From contig NZ_JADYWW010000001.1 in assembly GCF_015864575.1 (NCBI RefSeq), forward strand, positions 62,001 through 126,000: DNA of 64,000 nucleotides, in the 5' to 3' direction. A model generated the notes under the pieces. The model saw nothing but the letters and a program-made list of their open reading frames with translations. It did no database searches and was not told where the DNA came from. The translations under genes were made by a program, and so were the position numbers. The DNA is from Salinibacterium sp. SWN248. GTDB taxonomy: Bacteria; Actinomycetota; Actinomycetes; Actinomycetales; Microbacteriaceae. The first letter of the stretch is position 1; the number at the start of each line of letters is the position of its first letter. Of the stretch, positions 26,414 to 35,545 are shown piece by piece.

Positions 26414-26827
26414 CTAAGCGCTTTTCTGCAACTCGTCTGTGTACTCAGCCTTGCTGAGTTGCTGCACGCGCTGGGGCGAAAGGCCCAACACGATTCCGGC
26501 ATCCTTGTAGGTGAGTCCGTCTGCGCGGAGGCTAGCGACTGCTCGCCTCGCAAAGATGGCCGCTTGAGCACTCTCTTTGCGGGCGGTAGCCTCGAGGCTC
26601 TTTGCCCGCTCCCACGCTTCGCGCGCCTCACCGGGGATCTCGACATCGAGTTGGACGTCGAATGTGTTGGGTTCGACATCGAGCCAGAGCCCGATGATTT
26701 CTCGGGCGACCTCTTCGACTTCCGAGGCGTTGCGCGCTTGGCCAACAGCGTCGAGCTCGGGAACGCTCACGAGCCACCAACGGCCATCTTTACGCGCTGA
26801 GACACCGTATGTCTTCTGGTCTGACAT
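26414..26827 (-). CDS. hicB: HicB-like antitoxin with C-terminal helix-turn-helix
   Basis: 137 residues. The first part is a HicB-like fold (YGVSARKDGRWWLVSVPEL, then SEVEEVAREII). An acidic, Ala-rich helix links it to a C-terminal helix-turn-helix of the sigma-region-4 kind (LTYKDAGIVLGLSPQRVQQL). It follows the HicA toxin gene by 9 bases, the normal hicA-hicB order, and should both neutralise HicA and bind the operator. Confidence 0.8.
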   Translation of the reverse strand: MSDQKTYGVSARKDGRWWLVSVPELDAVGQARNASEVEEVAREIIGLWLDVEPNTFDVQLDVEIPGEAREAWERAKSLEATARKESAQAAIFARRAVASLRADGLTYKDAGIVLGLSPQRVQQLSKAEYTDELQKSA

Positions 26828-26836
26828 GACTTTCCC

Positions 26837-27046
26837 CTATCGCCAGTTCTGCGGGATCTCCGGCAAATTCTTCATCAACTGCCCAACGACTCCGGCGCTC
26901 ACTTCTCCATGACGCGGAATCACTGCTTTTATCGACCCATCAGGCAGTCCCCACAGTTCGTGGCTGCCTTTTGCGTCGCGCAGGAATACCCAACCGTTCG
27001 CTCTCACTACCTTGATCACATCGCGGTACTTCTGCGGCTTCGGCAT
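26837..27046 (-). CDS. hicA: HicA-type mRNA interferase toxin
   Basis: 69 residues of the HicA family (double-stranded-RNA-binding-like fold). The motif AKGSHELW carries the catalytic histidine, and VIPRHGEVSAGVV is the conserved second half. HicA cleaves mRNA and slows growth. The frame allows TTG 27049, but ATG 27046 lies exactly 6 bases after TAGAGT (27053-27058), so a leaderless start there is more likely. Confidence 0.88.
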   Translation of the reverse strand: MPKPQKYRDVIKVVRANGWVFLRDAKGSHELWGLPDGSIKAVIPRHGEVSAGVVGQLMKNLPEIPQNWR

Positions 27047-27195
27047 CAACTTACTCTAGCCCCTCTTGATTTTTCCATCAAGCCCCGCTAGAGAAAATAT
27101 TTACATGCTCTACTTTCACGCAACGGGACGAGGGTACCCGTCACTCACACTCGGCGCTCCTTAGCGCGACGACCGGCACGATAAAGCTCCCGAGG

Positions 27196-27585
27196 CTACG
27201 CCGGAATAACCGAAAGCACGTTCCCAGCGGGATCCTTGAACCACGCAATCTCAGCCCCGTGCCCGCGCATGATGCCCTTCGCGTCGGTACCCATGCTGCC
27301 CAGGAGATCACCGTCGCTATAGATCTTGGTGACCACGCCACGCTCGTTGAGCGCATCGACAGCAGCTTCGACATCCTCCACCGCAAAGTTCAGGATGGTG
27401 AAGCTCGCTGGTTCGTGGTTCTCTTTGGGGTAAATTGTCACCTCGGCGCCGCCCGGGAGCGTGAGGCGCAGAGTGCCCATCCCGCCATCGACGACCGCGA
27501 GGCCGAGGCTGTCACGGTAGAAGGCCGCAGCGGCATCGAGATCGTTGACACTGAATCCAGAGAATGCGTTCTTCGGAGCGAACAT
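27196..27585 (-). CDS. VOC (glyoxalase/dioxygenase) superfamily protein
   Basis: 129 residues, one VOC fold with paired beta-alpha-beta modules: FSVNDLDAAAAFYRDSLGL at the start and AWFKDPAGNVLSVI at the end. Function is undetermined; members include glyoxalases, antibiotic-binding proteins and dioxygenases. ATG 27585 gives the family N-terminus and follows AAGGAT; the frame extends only seven codons further. Confidence 0.85.
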   Translation of the reverse strand: MFAPKNAFSGFSVNDLDAAAAFYRDSLGLAVVDGGMGTLRLTLPGGAEVTIYPKENHEPASFTILNFAVEDVEAAVDALNERGVVTKIYSDGDLLGSMGTDAKGIMRGHGAEIAWFKDPAGNVLSVIPA

Positions 27586-27718
27586 CGTGCACCATCCTTG
27601 TCGCAATTAGCGCGCACCAATGGGGCGCTGGGGCTAGCGTGCGTTCACAGTCCACACCCGCCGCGAGTCAGGCGCAACCCTCAGTCGGCGCCCATCGACC
27701 CCGAACGGCAACGACCGC

Positions 27719-28084
27719 CTAGACCCCGGAGAACCGTGCGATCGCGACGAAGAGAGCGAGCAGCAACAGCACCGCGTTCACGGGGAGCGTCTTGAACTCA
27801 CCACGGCGAACGTGCAACACCACAGCGACGACCTGCACGAGCACGAGGCCCACGGCAGCAATCGGAGTCAGGATGGGCAGGATGCCGATGAGCGCCGGCA
27901 GGATCAGCCCGAGAGCGCCCAGAACCTCCACGGCACCGATCGCGCGCAGCATGCCGAGCCCACCGCGTTCAGCCCACGGGAACGTCACGAAGGCTTCGTC
28001 TTTCGCGATTCGCACTTTCTGGCCGCCAGCGGCGAGGTAGGCGAGGGCGAGGAGTCCGGAGGCGATCCATACGGCAATGATCAT
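27719..28084 (-). CDS. DoxX-like membrane protein
   Basis: 121 residues, four membrane helices, with the DoxX family features ASGLLALAYLAAGGQK and AVEVLGALGLILP. DoxX-like proteins are often tied to thiol or oxidative stress control. It diverges from an HxlR-type regulator, which often governs such genes. Confidence 0.85.
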   Translation of the reverse strand: MIIAVWIASGLLALAYLAAGGQKVRIAKDEAFVTFPWAERGGLGMLRAIGAVEVLGALGLILPALIGILPILTPIAAVGLVLVQVVAVVLHVRRGEFKTLPVNAVLLLLALFVAIARFSGV

Positions 28085-28113
28085 TGATGCTCTTTCTGAG
28101 TTGGTTATGATTA

Positions 28114-28126
28114 GTGCCTAAGGCAC
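28114..28126. promoter_or_regulatory. Palindrome in the DoxX/HxlR divergent region
   Basis: GTGCCTAAGGCAC, perfect 6-bp arms around one base, within TGAT...ATCA outer arms. A likely HxlR operator controlling both genes. Confidence 0.55.
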
Positions 28127-28191
28127 GATCAGTAACCTAGACTGGTTCGAGCAGCCTCACAAAAGGCACACCGAGGTAACCAAGGAGCAGA

Positions 28192-28611
28192 ATGCCCAAC
28201 CGCGAGCTCGATGAAATGTGCCGTTCCAACGATGGCATTGTCGTGCGCGAAACCTTCGACCGCATCGGCGATAAATGGACGCTGCTCGTCGTCGGCATGT
28301 TGGCCGAAGGCCCACTCCGGTTCACTCAGCTGCGCCATCAGGTTCCGGGAATCTCGCAGCGCATGCTCACCCGCACTGTTCGCCACCTCGAACGCGATGG
28401 ACTCCTCACTCGCACCGCCTACCCCGAGGTTCCCCCACGCGTCGAATACGAACTCACGGCACTCGGGCAAGGACTCCTCCCGCCGGTACGCGCTCTCGCC
28501 GAGTGGGCGCTCGCTAGCTCTCTTCAGGTTGAAGAGCATCGGCGTGCCTACGACCACTCAGAAGCGCAATCGCCCGCAAACACCACCGCAACCGCAGCCC
28601 CACGCACCTAA
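28192..28611 (+). CDS. HxlR-family regulator
   Basis: 139 residues. The winged helix covers about 8-105, with the family core DRIGDKWTLLVVGMLAEGPLRF, QRMLTRTVRHLERDGL. Cys10 (DEMCRS) is at the position used for redox or electrophile sensing in HxlR/YodB-type proteins. The tail is Ala/Thr-rich. Start ATG 28192 follows AAGGAG. Divergent from doxX and upstream of an MFS gene. Confidence 0.9.
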   Translation: MPNRELDEMCRSNDGIVVRETFDRIGDKWTLLVVGMLAEGPLRFTQLRHQVPGISQRMLTRTVRHLERDGLLTRTAYPEVPPRVEYELTALGQGLLPPVRALAEWALASSLQVEEHRRAYDHSEAQSPANTTATAAPRT

Positions 28612-28707
28612 CCCTCAGCATGCAAGAGCCGAGTACGATTTTGGCTAAGCGTTGCGGCAGAAGCAGCAACGTCACGCGCTAGCCCAACGGTGGCTTCGAA
28701 GGGTTGA

Positions 28708-29976
28708 GTGGTTGTGGTTTCCTCTGACGTGAACGTAGTTCGCACGGGTCGCCGTTCGCCGGCACGGTGGTTGCCGTGGGTGAGCGTCGTCGCTGCCGCG
28801 GGCGTGATCTCGGTGATGACCGCTCCGGGCCAAACCGCCGGAATCTCCGTCTTCACCGACCCTCTCATTTCCGAGCTCGACGTCTCCCGCACCGGCATCT
28901 CGGTCAGCTACTTCTTTGGCACGCTCGCCGGCGCCTCGGCTCAACCGTTCATCGGCCGCGCTCTCGACCGCTTCGGCGCCCGCTACGTCACGATCGTCAT
29001 CGGCGCCCTCTTCGCGGGCGTGCTGCTCGCCCTCAGTTTCGTCGACGGCATCGCCGGTCTCACCGCCGGCTTTGTGGGGGTGCGGATGCTCGGCCAGGGC
29101 GCCCTCAGCCTCGCTGCCACCACGGCTGTCGCCCGCGCCATCACCCATCGCCGCGGTCTGGCGCTGGGCATCACGGCCGCCATCGGATCCGCCGGAATCT
29201 CCCTCGCCCCCGTCGGCCTCGAACGGCTGATCTCGGCCTTGGGCATCCACGCCGCCTGGCGCTGGGAAGCCGCGATCGTGCTTGCCGTCGTCGTACCCCT
29301 CGCGTTCATCCTGCCGAAGCGCCGCCGGGTCGTTGCCAGCGACGACGATCTCTCGACGGCACAGATCGTCATCCAGAAGGAATCGTGGATGCTCGGCGAA
29401 GCAGCCCGCACCGGCATGTTCTGGGTCATCGCGGCCTCCCTCGCCGTCTCGGGCATGCTGAGCACCGGCCTTGCCTTCCACCAGATCGCGATCCTCGGCG
29501 AGCGCGGGCTCACCCCGTTCGAAGCGGCCGCCAACTTTCTGCCGCAAACCGTCACCGGCATTGCCGCGACTCTGGTCGTCGGAGCATTCGTTGACCGTGT
29601 GAGCCCCAAACTCTTCGTCGTCTTCTCGATGCTCACGCTCGCGGGTTCGCTGCTACTGCTCTCCGTAGTCGGCCCTGACGGCACCGCCGTTCTTTACGGC
29701 CTCGTGCTCGGCGCTGCCGGCGGCACTCTACGCGGGATGGAGGCGGCCGCTTATGTGCGCTACTACGGCACCGCGCACATCGGCTCCATTCGCGGCGTCA
29801 CGACCGCGATCGCTCTGGGCTCCACCGCTCTCGGGCCCATCGCCCTCGCCCTTGCCGTCGACGTGAGCGGCAACTTCACCGAGCCCGCCGTCTGGTTTGC
29901 GAGCCTGCCGATAGCCGTCGCGGTGCTCGCGCTCTTCGTGCGCCCACCGCAGCGCCGCGCGAGAATAGAACCATGA
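28708..29976 (+). CDS. MFS transporter
   Basis: 422 residues, twelve hydrophobic segments, with the loop DRFGARYV after helix 2 and the APGQTAGISVFTDPL opening seen in nitrate/oxalate-like and cyanate-type MFS carriers. Substrate unknown. Several GTG codons (28708, 28714, 28729) could start it. It overlaps the DUF385 gene by four bases (ATGA). Confidence 0.82.
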   Translation: MVVVSSDVNVVRTGRRSPARWLPWVSVVAAAGVISVMTAPGQTAGISVFTDPLISELDVSRTGISVSYFFGTLAGASAQPFIGRALDRFGARYVTIVIGALFAGVLLALSFVDGIAGLTAGFVGVRMLGQGALSLAATTAVARAITHRRGLALGITAAIGSAGISLAPVGLERLISALGIHAAWRWEAAIVLAVVVPLAFILPKRRRVVASDDDLSTAQIVIQKESWMLGEAARTGMFWVIAASLAVSGMLSTGLAFHQIAILGERGLTPFEAAANFLPQTVTGIAATLVVGAFVDRVSPKLFVVFSMLTLAGSLLLLSVVGPDGTAVLYGLVLGAAGGTLRGMEAAAYVRYYGTAHIGSIRGVTTAIALGSTALGPIALALAVDVSGNFTEPAVWFASLPIAVAVLALFVRPPQRRARIEP

Positions 29977-30416
29977 GCACAAGCAACCGCCTTAGCGACC
30001 TCGGCATGAAACTCATGAACGGCGTGCACCGCGCGATCCTTGGCGTCTCTGGCGGTCGCCTGGGCTGGACTCTGGGCGGCATGCCCTCACTTGAGCTTCA
30101 CACCACCGGGCGGGTGTCGGGCATCCGCCGCTCAACCATGCTGACGGCGCCCGTGCACGGGAAGGGCCGCTGGGTGATTGTGGCCTCGAAGGGCGGCGAC
30201 GACCGCGACCCGCTCTGGTACCGCAACCTGCAGGCGAATCCGGATGCCGAAATCACAACAGTACGCGGGCGCACTATCCCCGTGCGCACCCACACTGCGG
30301 ATGCCGCCGAGAAGGCCGACTTGTGGCCGCAGATTGTGGCCGTGAATTCTCGCTACGCCGAGTACCAGACCAAGACGACGCGCGATATCCCAGTCGTCAT
30401 TTGCGAAGAGCGCTAA
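29973..30416 (+). CDS. Deazaflavin (F420)-type nitroreductase family protein (DUF385)
   Basis: 147 residues of the Ddn-like split-barrel family: LGGMPSLELHTTGRVSG, WVIVASKGGDDRDPLWYRNLQANP. These actinobacterial proteins use F420H2 to reduce quinones or nitro compounds, or bind F420. Translationally coupled to the MFS gene and followed by a terminator hairpin. Confidence 0.88.
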   Translation: MSTSNRLSDLGMKLMNGVHRAILGVSGGRLGWTLGGMPSLELHTTGRVSGIRRSTMLTAPVHGKGRWVIVASKGGDDRDPLWYRNLQANPDAEITTVRGRTIPVRTHTADAAEKADLWPQIVAVNSRYAEYQTKTTRDIPVVICEER

Positions 30417-30445
30417 GCGCGAGAACGCTCCACCTCAGCGGAAAC

Positions 30446-30480
30446 ACGAATGGCCCGCGCTCGTGGCGCAGGCCATTCGT
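30446..30480. terminator. Terminator hairpin between convergent genes
   Basis: ACGAATGGCC (30446-30455) and GGCCATTCGT (30471-30480), 10-bp perfect stem, 15-base loop, then TCTGTTC. Confidence 0.7.
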
Positions 30481-30505
30481 TCTGTTCAGTGCGCCAGGCG
30501 CATCT

Positions 30506-30565
30506 CGCCGCGTAGCGGCGAAGCTATAGGTACCGTGTCGCTAAGCGACGAAGCTAGAGGTACCG
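30506..30565. repeat. Tandem hairpin-plus-tail repeat, two units
   Basis: Unit 1: hairpin CGCCGC-GTA-GCGGCG then AAGCTATAGGTACC. Unit 2: hairpin GTCGCT-A-AGCGAC then GAAGCTAGAGGTACC. The period is 30 bases. The stems differ in sequence but both pair, while the tails agree except for one base. A weaker third tail (CGAAGTTCCAAGGTG) overlaps the stop of the dimethylargininase gene. A similar piece occurs at 62659-62684. Confidence 0.6.
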
Positions 30566-30571
30566 CGCTGT

Positions 30572-31408
30572 CTACCGGCGAAGTTCCAAGGTGCAGCACT
30601 TCACGCCGCCGCCGCCGAGCAGCAGCTCGGAGAGGTCGACGCCGATGGGGTTGTAGCCGCGTTCCTTGAGCTGGCGCTCGAAGTCTTTGGCGCGCGAGGC
30701 GATGACGACGTTGTAGCCGTCGCTGTAGGAGTTGAGTCCGAGCACTGCCGCATCCTCTTCAGTGGCGAGGATGGCGTCGGGGTACAGTGCACGAAGCTTT
30801 TCGAGGGAGGGCTCGTCGAAGGCGCTCTCCAGGTAGGCGATGTTGGTCTCGTCGAGCTTCGCGATCGCCGTGTCGACGTGGTAGAAACTCGGGTTAATGA
30901 GGTTGAGGGAGACAACGTTGCGGCCCGAAAGCTCTGCAAGCTCCCGGTGGCTTTCGACCGAAGTGCGGAAGCCCATGCCTGCAAGGATGTTGTCGCCGAC
31001 AAGGAGGAAGTCGCCCTCACCCTCATTAACGTTCTCGGGGGAAGCAACCTCGAGGCCGTTGGCGCCGAACCATTCCATGTAGGCGGGGCCTTCAGCTTTG
31101 CGCTCGTCGTAGGTGAAGAGGGCGCCGTAGGCCTTGCCGTCGATCACAAATCCGCCATTGGCGGCGTAGACCATGTCGGGGAGGCCATCGATGGGGTCGA
31201 TGAGTTCGACGGTAAAGCCGAGGTCGATGTAGGTGTCGTACAGGGTTTGCCACTGCTTCACAGCGAGGCTCGTGTCGGTGGGGTCGTTAGGGTTCATCCA
31301 CGGGTTGATGCTGTACGTGACCGTGAAGAAGTCGGGACGGCACATCAGCACTGTCTTCGGGATTGCCTGGCGAGCAGGTGTGGTCGAGTCGGTGTCAGTA
31401 GTCGTCAT
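30572..31408 (-). CDS. Dimethylargininase-like amidinohydrolase
   Basis: 278 residues of the guanidino-group-modifying superfamily (pentein fold). Active-site elements are EGEGDFLLVGD (acidic), NPSFYHVDTA (His) and the C-terminal GGGGVKCCTLEL (nucleophile Cys). The sequence is closest in layout to DDAH, which turns methylated arginine into citrulline, but arginine or other guanidino substrates cannot be excluded. It diverges from an Lrp/AsnC regulator. GTG 31429 is an alternative start seven codons upstream. Confidence 0.85.
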   Translation of the reverse strand: MTTTDTDSTTPARQAIPKTVLMCRPDFFTVTYSINPWMNPNDPTDTSLAVKQWQTLYDTYIDLGFTVELIDPIDGLPDMVYAANGGFVIDGKAYGALFTYDERKAEGPAYMEWFGANGLEVASPENVNEGEGDFLLVGDNILAGMGFRTSVESHRELAELSGRNVVSLNLINPSFYHVDTAIAKLDETNIAYLESAFDEPSLEKLRALYPDAILATEEDAAVLGLNSYSDGYNVVIASRAKDFERQLKERGYNPIGVDLSELLLGGGGVKCCTLELRR

Positions 31409-31512
31409 AGACTCCAGTGTTTCACGCACCTATCCGCAATGTCTCGGCAATATGCGCACTATTTGCGCGCAAACACTGGTAATTGCACAACAATTCACCG
31501 TACTGTGGGCAG

Positions 31513-31950
31513 ATGGACAAGCTGGACGCTGGAATCATCGACATGCTCCGCCTCAACGCCCGCGCAGGCTACGGAGATATTGGAGACGCGGTGGGTCTCT
31601 CTGCCTCCGCCGTTAAACGTCGCGTCGATCGCCTCGTCGCCAATGGCACCATCCGCGGCTTCACCGTGCAGGTCGATCCGGCGATCGACGGCATGGGCAC
31701 CGAAGCGTATGTTGAGCTCTTTTGTCGCGGCAACGTGGCTCCGCACGAACTGAAGCGAATCCTCAGCGCAATCCCTGAAGTGGTGGATGCCGGAACAGTC
31801 AGCGGATCGGCCGACGCAGTCGTGCATATGCGCTCGCGCGACATCCACTCTCTTGAGATCGCTCTTGAGCGGCTGCGCACCGCCACGAACATCGACAACA
31901 CCCGCAGCTCTATCGTGTTGTCGCGCCTGATTCACCGTCGTTACGAGTAG
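31513..31950 (+). CDS. Lrp/AsnC-family regulator
   Basis: 145 residues: helix-turn-helix (LDAGIIDMLRLNARAGYGDIG, SASAVKRRVDRL) and an AsnC ligand-binding domain (EVVDAGTVSGSADAVVHM). Probably senses an amino acid and controls the divergent dimethylargininase gene. TACTGT (31501-31506) lies 6 bases before ATG 31513, so a leaderless mRNA is likely; the frame extends ten codons upstream of this start. Confidence 0.9.
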   Translation: MDKLDAGIIDMLRLNARAGYGDIGDAVGLSASAVKRRVDRLVANGTIRGFTVQVDPAIDGMGTEAYVELFCRGNVAPHELKRILSAIPEVVDAGTVSGSADAVVHMRSRDIHSLEIALERLRTATNIDNTRSSIVLSRLIHRRYE

Positions 31951-32078
31951 CAGTCTGCCTCGTTGTCGTTCTTGGCAATCTCTTAGATTTGCGCCGTGAA
32001 ATCGACGCAAAACGACGAAATCCGTTCCGTAACACGATCTTAACCATGTAAACCGTTGCGTCTCACCCGTTTTTCCGG

Positions 32079-32114
32079 TTGACTACACCCACAGTCGCGA
32101 ATAAGTTTTCGCGA
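32079..32114 (+). promoter_or_regulatory. Promoter and overlapping operator of the potABCD operon
   Basis: TTGACT (32079-32084), 17-base spacer, TAAGTT (32102-32107). An inverted repeat TCGCGAA (32095-32101) / TTCGCGA (32108-32114) exactly flanks the -10 hexamer, so a regulator bound there would occlude it. GGAGG follows at 32119-32123. Confidence 0.8.
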
Positions 32115-32134
32115 TCTTGGAGGTACGTAGCGTC

Positions 32135-33376
32135 GTGACAGAGTCATCCCAGAACACAGCCCCCGCCGGTTCAGCCGCAGTGGGTTCCAGTGCACAAACG
32201 ACGAATGCTAGCGAGCCTGAGGGTTCCGTCGTCCTCGAGGGTGTGACCAAGAAGTTTGGTGGCGCTGTCGCTGTCGACAACATCAGCTTGCACGTGCGTC
32301 CGGGAGAGTTCCTCTCCTTGCTCGGCCCTTCCGGTTGCGGAAAGACAACAACCTTGCGCATGCTCGCCGGCTTCGAAGAGCCGACCTCGGGCAGCATCCG
32401 CATCTCTGGTCAGGATGTTGTGGGCATTCCTCCCCACAAGCGCAACGTCAACACGGTGTTCCAGGCCTACGCTCTCTTCCCGCACATGAGCGTTGCCGAG
32501 AACGTGGCCTACGGGCTTCGCCAAAAAGGCACCCCCAAGTCTGAAATCCGCGAACGCGTCACCGAGTCACTTGATCTCGTGCAAATGCGCTCATTCGCCG
32601 ATCGCAAGCCCACCCAGCTTTCGGGTGGCCAGCAGCAGCGCATCGCGTTGGCCCGGGCCCTCATCAACCGCCCTGCCGTTCTCCTTCTCGATGAGCCGCT
32701 GGGTGCCCTCGACCGCCAGTTGCGCGAAGAAATGCAGATCGAGCTCAAGCTTCTGCAGTCGCGCCTCGGCATCACCTTCATCTTTGTCACGCACGATCAG
32801 GGCGAAGCACTTTCGATGAGTGACCGCATCGCGATCATGCGCAAGGGACGCATCGAGCAGCTGGATGACGCGGACTCGATCTACGATTCGCCCGCGAGCG
32901 CCTATGTTGCCGGCTTCATTGGCCAACAGAACTTCATCCCGGGCACGATGACAAGCAGCCTCACCGTCATGGAATCGCCGTTCGGCATTATTCATGCGGC
33001 CGAGCCGCACGACGACGTTGACCCCGGGATGGCAGCGCAGGCCGCCGTGCGACCCGAGGCTGTGTCCGTAGCGCTCGCCTCGGCATCCGCAAGCTCAGCC
33101 CCCACGGCAGAGAATCAGATTCCGGGCACCGTTATTGGTGTCTCGCACCAGGGCGAGACCCTGCAGTTTCTCGTCTCTATTGGTGAAGACCAGACGTTGC
33201 TCTCGCGGGTTCCGCGCCCGAATGCGCCCCGACTGGCGATTGGTGACTCCGTGCTCTGCACGTGGGACACCGCATCCGTTCATGTTTTCCCGAGTGAGCA
33301 GGCGACTCAGGCTCAGGCCGACATTGCTCGTGCGGTCTCCAACCCAGCACCACCAACAAGTTCAATTTCCCTTTAG
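32135..33376 (+). CDS. potA: Spermidine/putrescine-type ABC transporter ATP-binding protein
   Basis: 413 residues. After a 25-residue Ser/Ala-rich head comes a standard ABC domain: [37 protein letters not shown] and the H-loop THDQ. The C-terminal third is a TOBE domain, as in PotA/FbpC. GTG 32135 is taken as start; TTG 32117 is in frame but overlaps the ribosome site. First gene of potA-D-B-C plus two catabolic genes. Confidence 0.9.
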   Translation: MTESSQNTAPAGSAAVGSSAQTTNASEPEGSVVLEGVTKKFGGAVAVDNISLHVRPGEFLSLLGPSGCGKTTTLRMLAGFEEPTSGSIRISGQDVVGIPPHKRNVNTVFQAYALFPHMSVAENVAYGLRQKGTPKSEIRERVTESLDLVQMRSFADRKPTQLSGGQQQRIALARALINRPAVLLLDEPLGALDRQLREEMQIELKLLQSRLGITFIFVTHDQGEALSMSDRIAIMRKGRIEQLDDADSIYDSPASAYVAGFIGQQNFIPGTMTSSLTVMESPFGIIHAAEPHDDVDPGMAAQAAVRPEAVSVALASASASSAPTAENQIPGTVIGVSHQGETLQFLVSIGEDQTLLSRVPRPNAPRLAIGDSVLCTWDTASVHVFPSEQATQAQADIARAVSNPAPPTSSISL

Positions 33377-33389
33377 AAGGAGCAGCCCG

Positions 33390-34571
33390 ATGTCCCACGA
33401 AACTCCCATTCGCATTCTTGCGTCAACGTCAGCAACGAAGATCATCAAGAGCCAGTTGAACCGCCGCCGTTTCCTCGCGCTTTCTGGCGCGGCAGCGAGC
33501 GCTGCGGCACTCGCGGCCTGCAGCACCGATTCAGGGTCTAGCTCTTCGCCGCAGGCTACCGGTGGCGCACTCGAGGGTTCGCTCTCGGTCTACAGCTGGG
33601 GCGACTACGACGACCCCGACCTGGTCACCGAGTACACCGATGAGCTCGGCCCCACGGTCACGTTCGACGCCTTCAACTCGAATGAAGAGCTCATCTCCAA
33701 GCTTGTCGCTGCACGAGGCACCAGTGGCTACGACATCGTCGTTCCCACCGGCCCGTTCATCCCGCAGATGATCGAGAACGGCTTGCTCAGCAAGCTCAAC
33801 CTCGACCTCATCCCGAATATCGCCGACATGGATCCCGACTTCCTTGGTCGCGACTGGGACCCCAACAACGAGTACTCCATCTGCAAGGCCTGGGGCACGA
33901 CTGGTTTCGTTTACGACAAGACCAAGATCACTCGCGAACTCACCAACTGGGCTGACTTCATCGACGCGGCCCAGAACGAGGCCAGTGGCAAGACCTCGGT
34001 GCTCGACGACCCCGCTCCCCTTCTCGGTATCTACTACTGGGCTAACGGAATCGACTGGAATACCACCGACGAGGCCGACCTTGCTGCCGCGGAAGAGTTC
34101 CTGACCACTCAGCTCGCCCCGCACATCTCCGCATTCGACTCCTACCCCGGTGGAGCCGCCATCCCGCAGGCGCAGCACATGCTCATGCAGTCGTGGAACG
34201 GTGACGCTCGCATCGGCATCATGGAGAGCGACAACCCCGACCGCTGGCAGTGGGTGCTTGGTTCGCCTGACACGGAACTGTGGATGGATAACTGGGCTAT
34301 CGCTGAGGGTGCACCCAACCCTGAAGCGGCTCACGCCTTCATTAACTACGTGCTCACACCAGAGGCATCGCTGCGCGAACTCGACTACATCGGCTACCAC
34401 ACCGGCGGAACGGGCATCGAGGACACAGCGCGTGCCGAGGGCCTCGAAATGCTCGACCTCGTGTTCTTCGATGAGGCCCAGGTCAGCACCATGCACACTC
34501 AAACCATCGGCGAGGCACAGCAGCGCATCGTTGAAATTTGGGACAAGACGAAGGCGTCGGCCGGCGCCTAA
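33390..34571 (+). CDS. potD: Extracellular polyamine-type solute-binding lipoprotein
   Basis: 393 residues. The signal carries a twin-arginine motif (NRRRFLALSG) and a lipobox (LAAC), so it is probably exported by Tat and anchored as a lipoprotein. The mature part is a PotD/PotF-type binding protein (LSVYSWGDYDDPD, YDIVVPTGPF, CKAWGTTGFVYDK, NYVLTPEA). The ATG follows AGAAGGAGC. Confidence 0.92.
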   Translation: MSHETPIRILASTSATKIIKSQLNRRRFLALSGAAASAAALAACSTDSGSSSSPQATGGALEGSLSVYSWGDYDDPDLVTEYTDELGPTVTFDAFNSNEELISKLVAARGTSGYDIVVPTGPFIPQMIENGLLSKLNLDLIPNIADMDPDFLGRDWDPNNEYSICKAWGTTGFVYDKTKITRELTNWADFIDAAQNEASGKTSVLDDPAPLLGIYYWANGIDWNTTDEADLAAAEEFLTTQLAPHISAFDSYPGGAAIPQAQHMLMQSWNGDARIGIMESDNPDRWQWVLGSPDTELWMDNWAIAEGAPNPEAAHAFINYVLTPEASLRELDYIGYHTGGTGIEDTARAEGLEMLDLVFFDEAQVSTMHTQTIGEAQQRIVEIWDKTKASAGA

Positions 34572-34594
34572 CCCGCGACCATCCGGAATTTACT

Positions 34595-35545
34595 ATGACC
34601 ACTACCGTTGAAGGCCGAACGGCCCCACCGCGAAAGGCGCCCTCGAAGCGCCCTCGCTGGTTGAAGCTGCCCAGCTTTGCCCTCGCCATCCCGGCGTGGG
34701 CTTGGCTGTTCGCCTTCTTCGTTGCGCCCGTCGCGCTGGTGGTCTGGTTTAGTTTCGGATACAAGCCGGGCATTTTCGGAACCCACGCCAACGACGTGCT
34801 GTCTTTTGACCGCTACGCCGAGGCGTTGTCTCCGACGTTCTTTACAACGTTCCAGAACACACTGTGGGTGGGGGTGGTCGGCACCCTGATATGCCTGGCC
34901 ATCTCCATCCCGTTTGCATATTGGCTCGCCTTTAAGGCTCCGGTCGCACGACGTGGCATCCTGCTCGCGATGGTCATGATTCCGTTCTGGACGAACTTCC
35001 TGGTTCGCACCATCGGATGGCAGATCATCCTGGCGCCGAGTGGAATCCTTTCGGACGCCCTTCAGTCGATCGGCATGCTGAACGAGCCCCTCGAAATTCT
35101 TTACACCCGCACCGCCGTGCTGATCGGTGTGGTCTACAACTACTTGCCGCTCATGATCCTGCCCATGTTTGTGGCATTCGACCGCGTATCGCTCCCGATG
35201 CGTGAAGCAAGCAAAGATCTTGGTGCTGGCCGCTGGTCGACCTTCATGAACGTGACCCTGCCGTTGGCCAAGCCGGGCATCATCGTCGGCATCCTGCTTG
35301 TGTACATCCCACTCATGGGTGACTACATCACGGCAACGGTGCTCGGTGGAGCAAAGGGAAACATGGCGGGCCAAATGGTCGCCAACCAGTTCCAGACCGC
35401 TCAGAACTGGGCGCTGGGATCAGCAATGGCTGTTGTGCTCGTGCTCACGATTCTCACCACGGTGGGAATCGCCGCGCTTGTCACGTGGCTTGCGGCATGG
35501 CCCCTGCGCGCCAATCAAAAACTCGTGTTGGGAGACAAGTCATGA
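34595..35545 (+). CDS. potB: Polyamine-type ABC transporter permease 1
   Basis: 316 residues, six membrane helices after a basic head. The cytoplasmic EAA loop is EASKDLGAGRWSTFMNVTLPLAKPG. PotB family. Start ATG 34595; its stop overlaps potC by four bases. Confidence 0.92.
   Translation: MTTTVEGRTAPPRKAPSKRPRWLKLPSFALAIPAWAWLFAFFVAPVALVVWFSFGYKPGIFGTHANDVLSFDRYAEALSPTFFTTFQNTLWVGVVGTLICLAISIPFAYWLAFKAPVARRGILLAMVMIPFWTNFLVRTIGWQIILAPSGILSDALQSIGMLNEPLEILYTRTAVLIGVVYNYLPLMILPMFVAFDRVSLPMREASKDLGAGRWSTFMNVTLPLAKPGIIVGILLVYIPLMGDYITATVLGGAKGNMAGQMVANQFQTAQNWALGSAMAVVLVLTILTTVGIAALVTWLAAWPLRANQKLVLGDKS

Noticed and set aside
26381-26414. A HigB toxin gene next to HigA
   Set aside because: Only 32 bases separate HigA from hicB and no HigB-like frame is visible in any frame around it.
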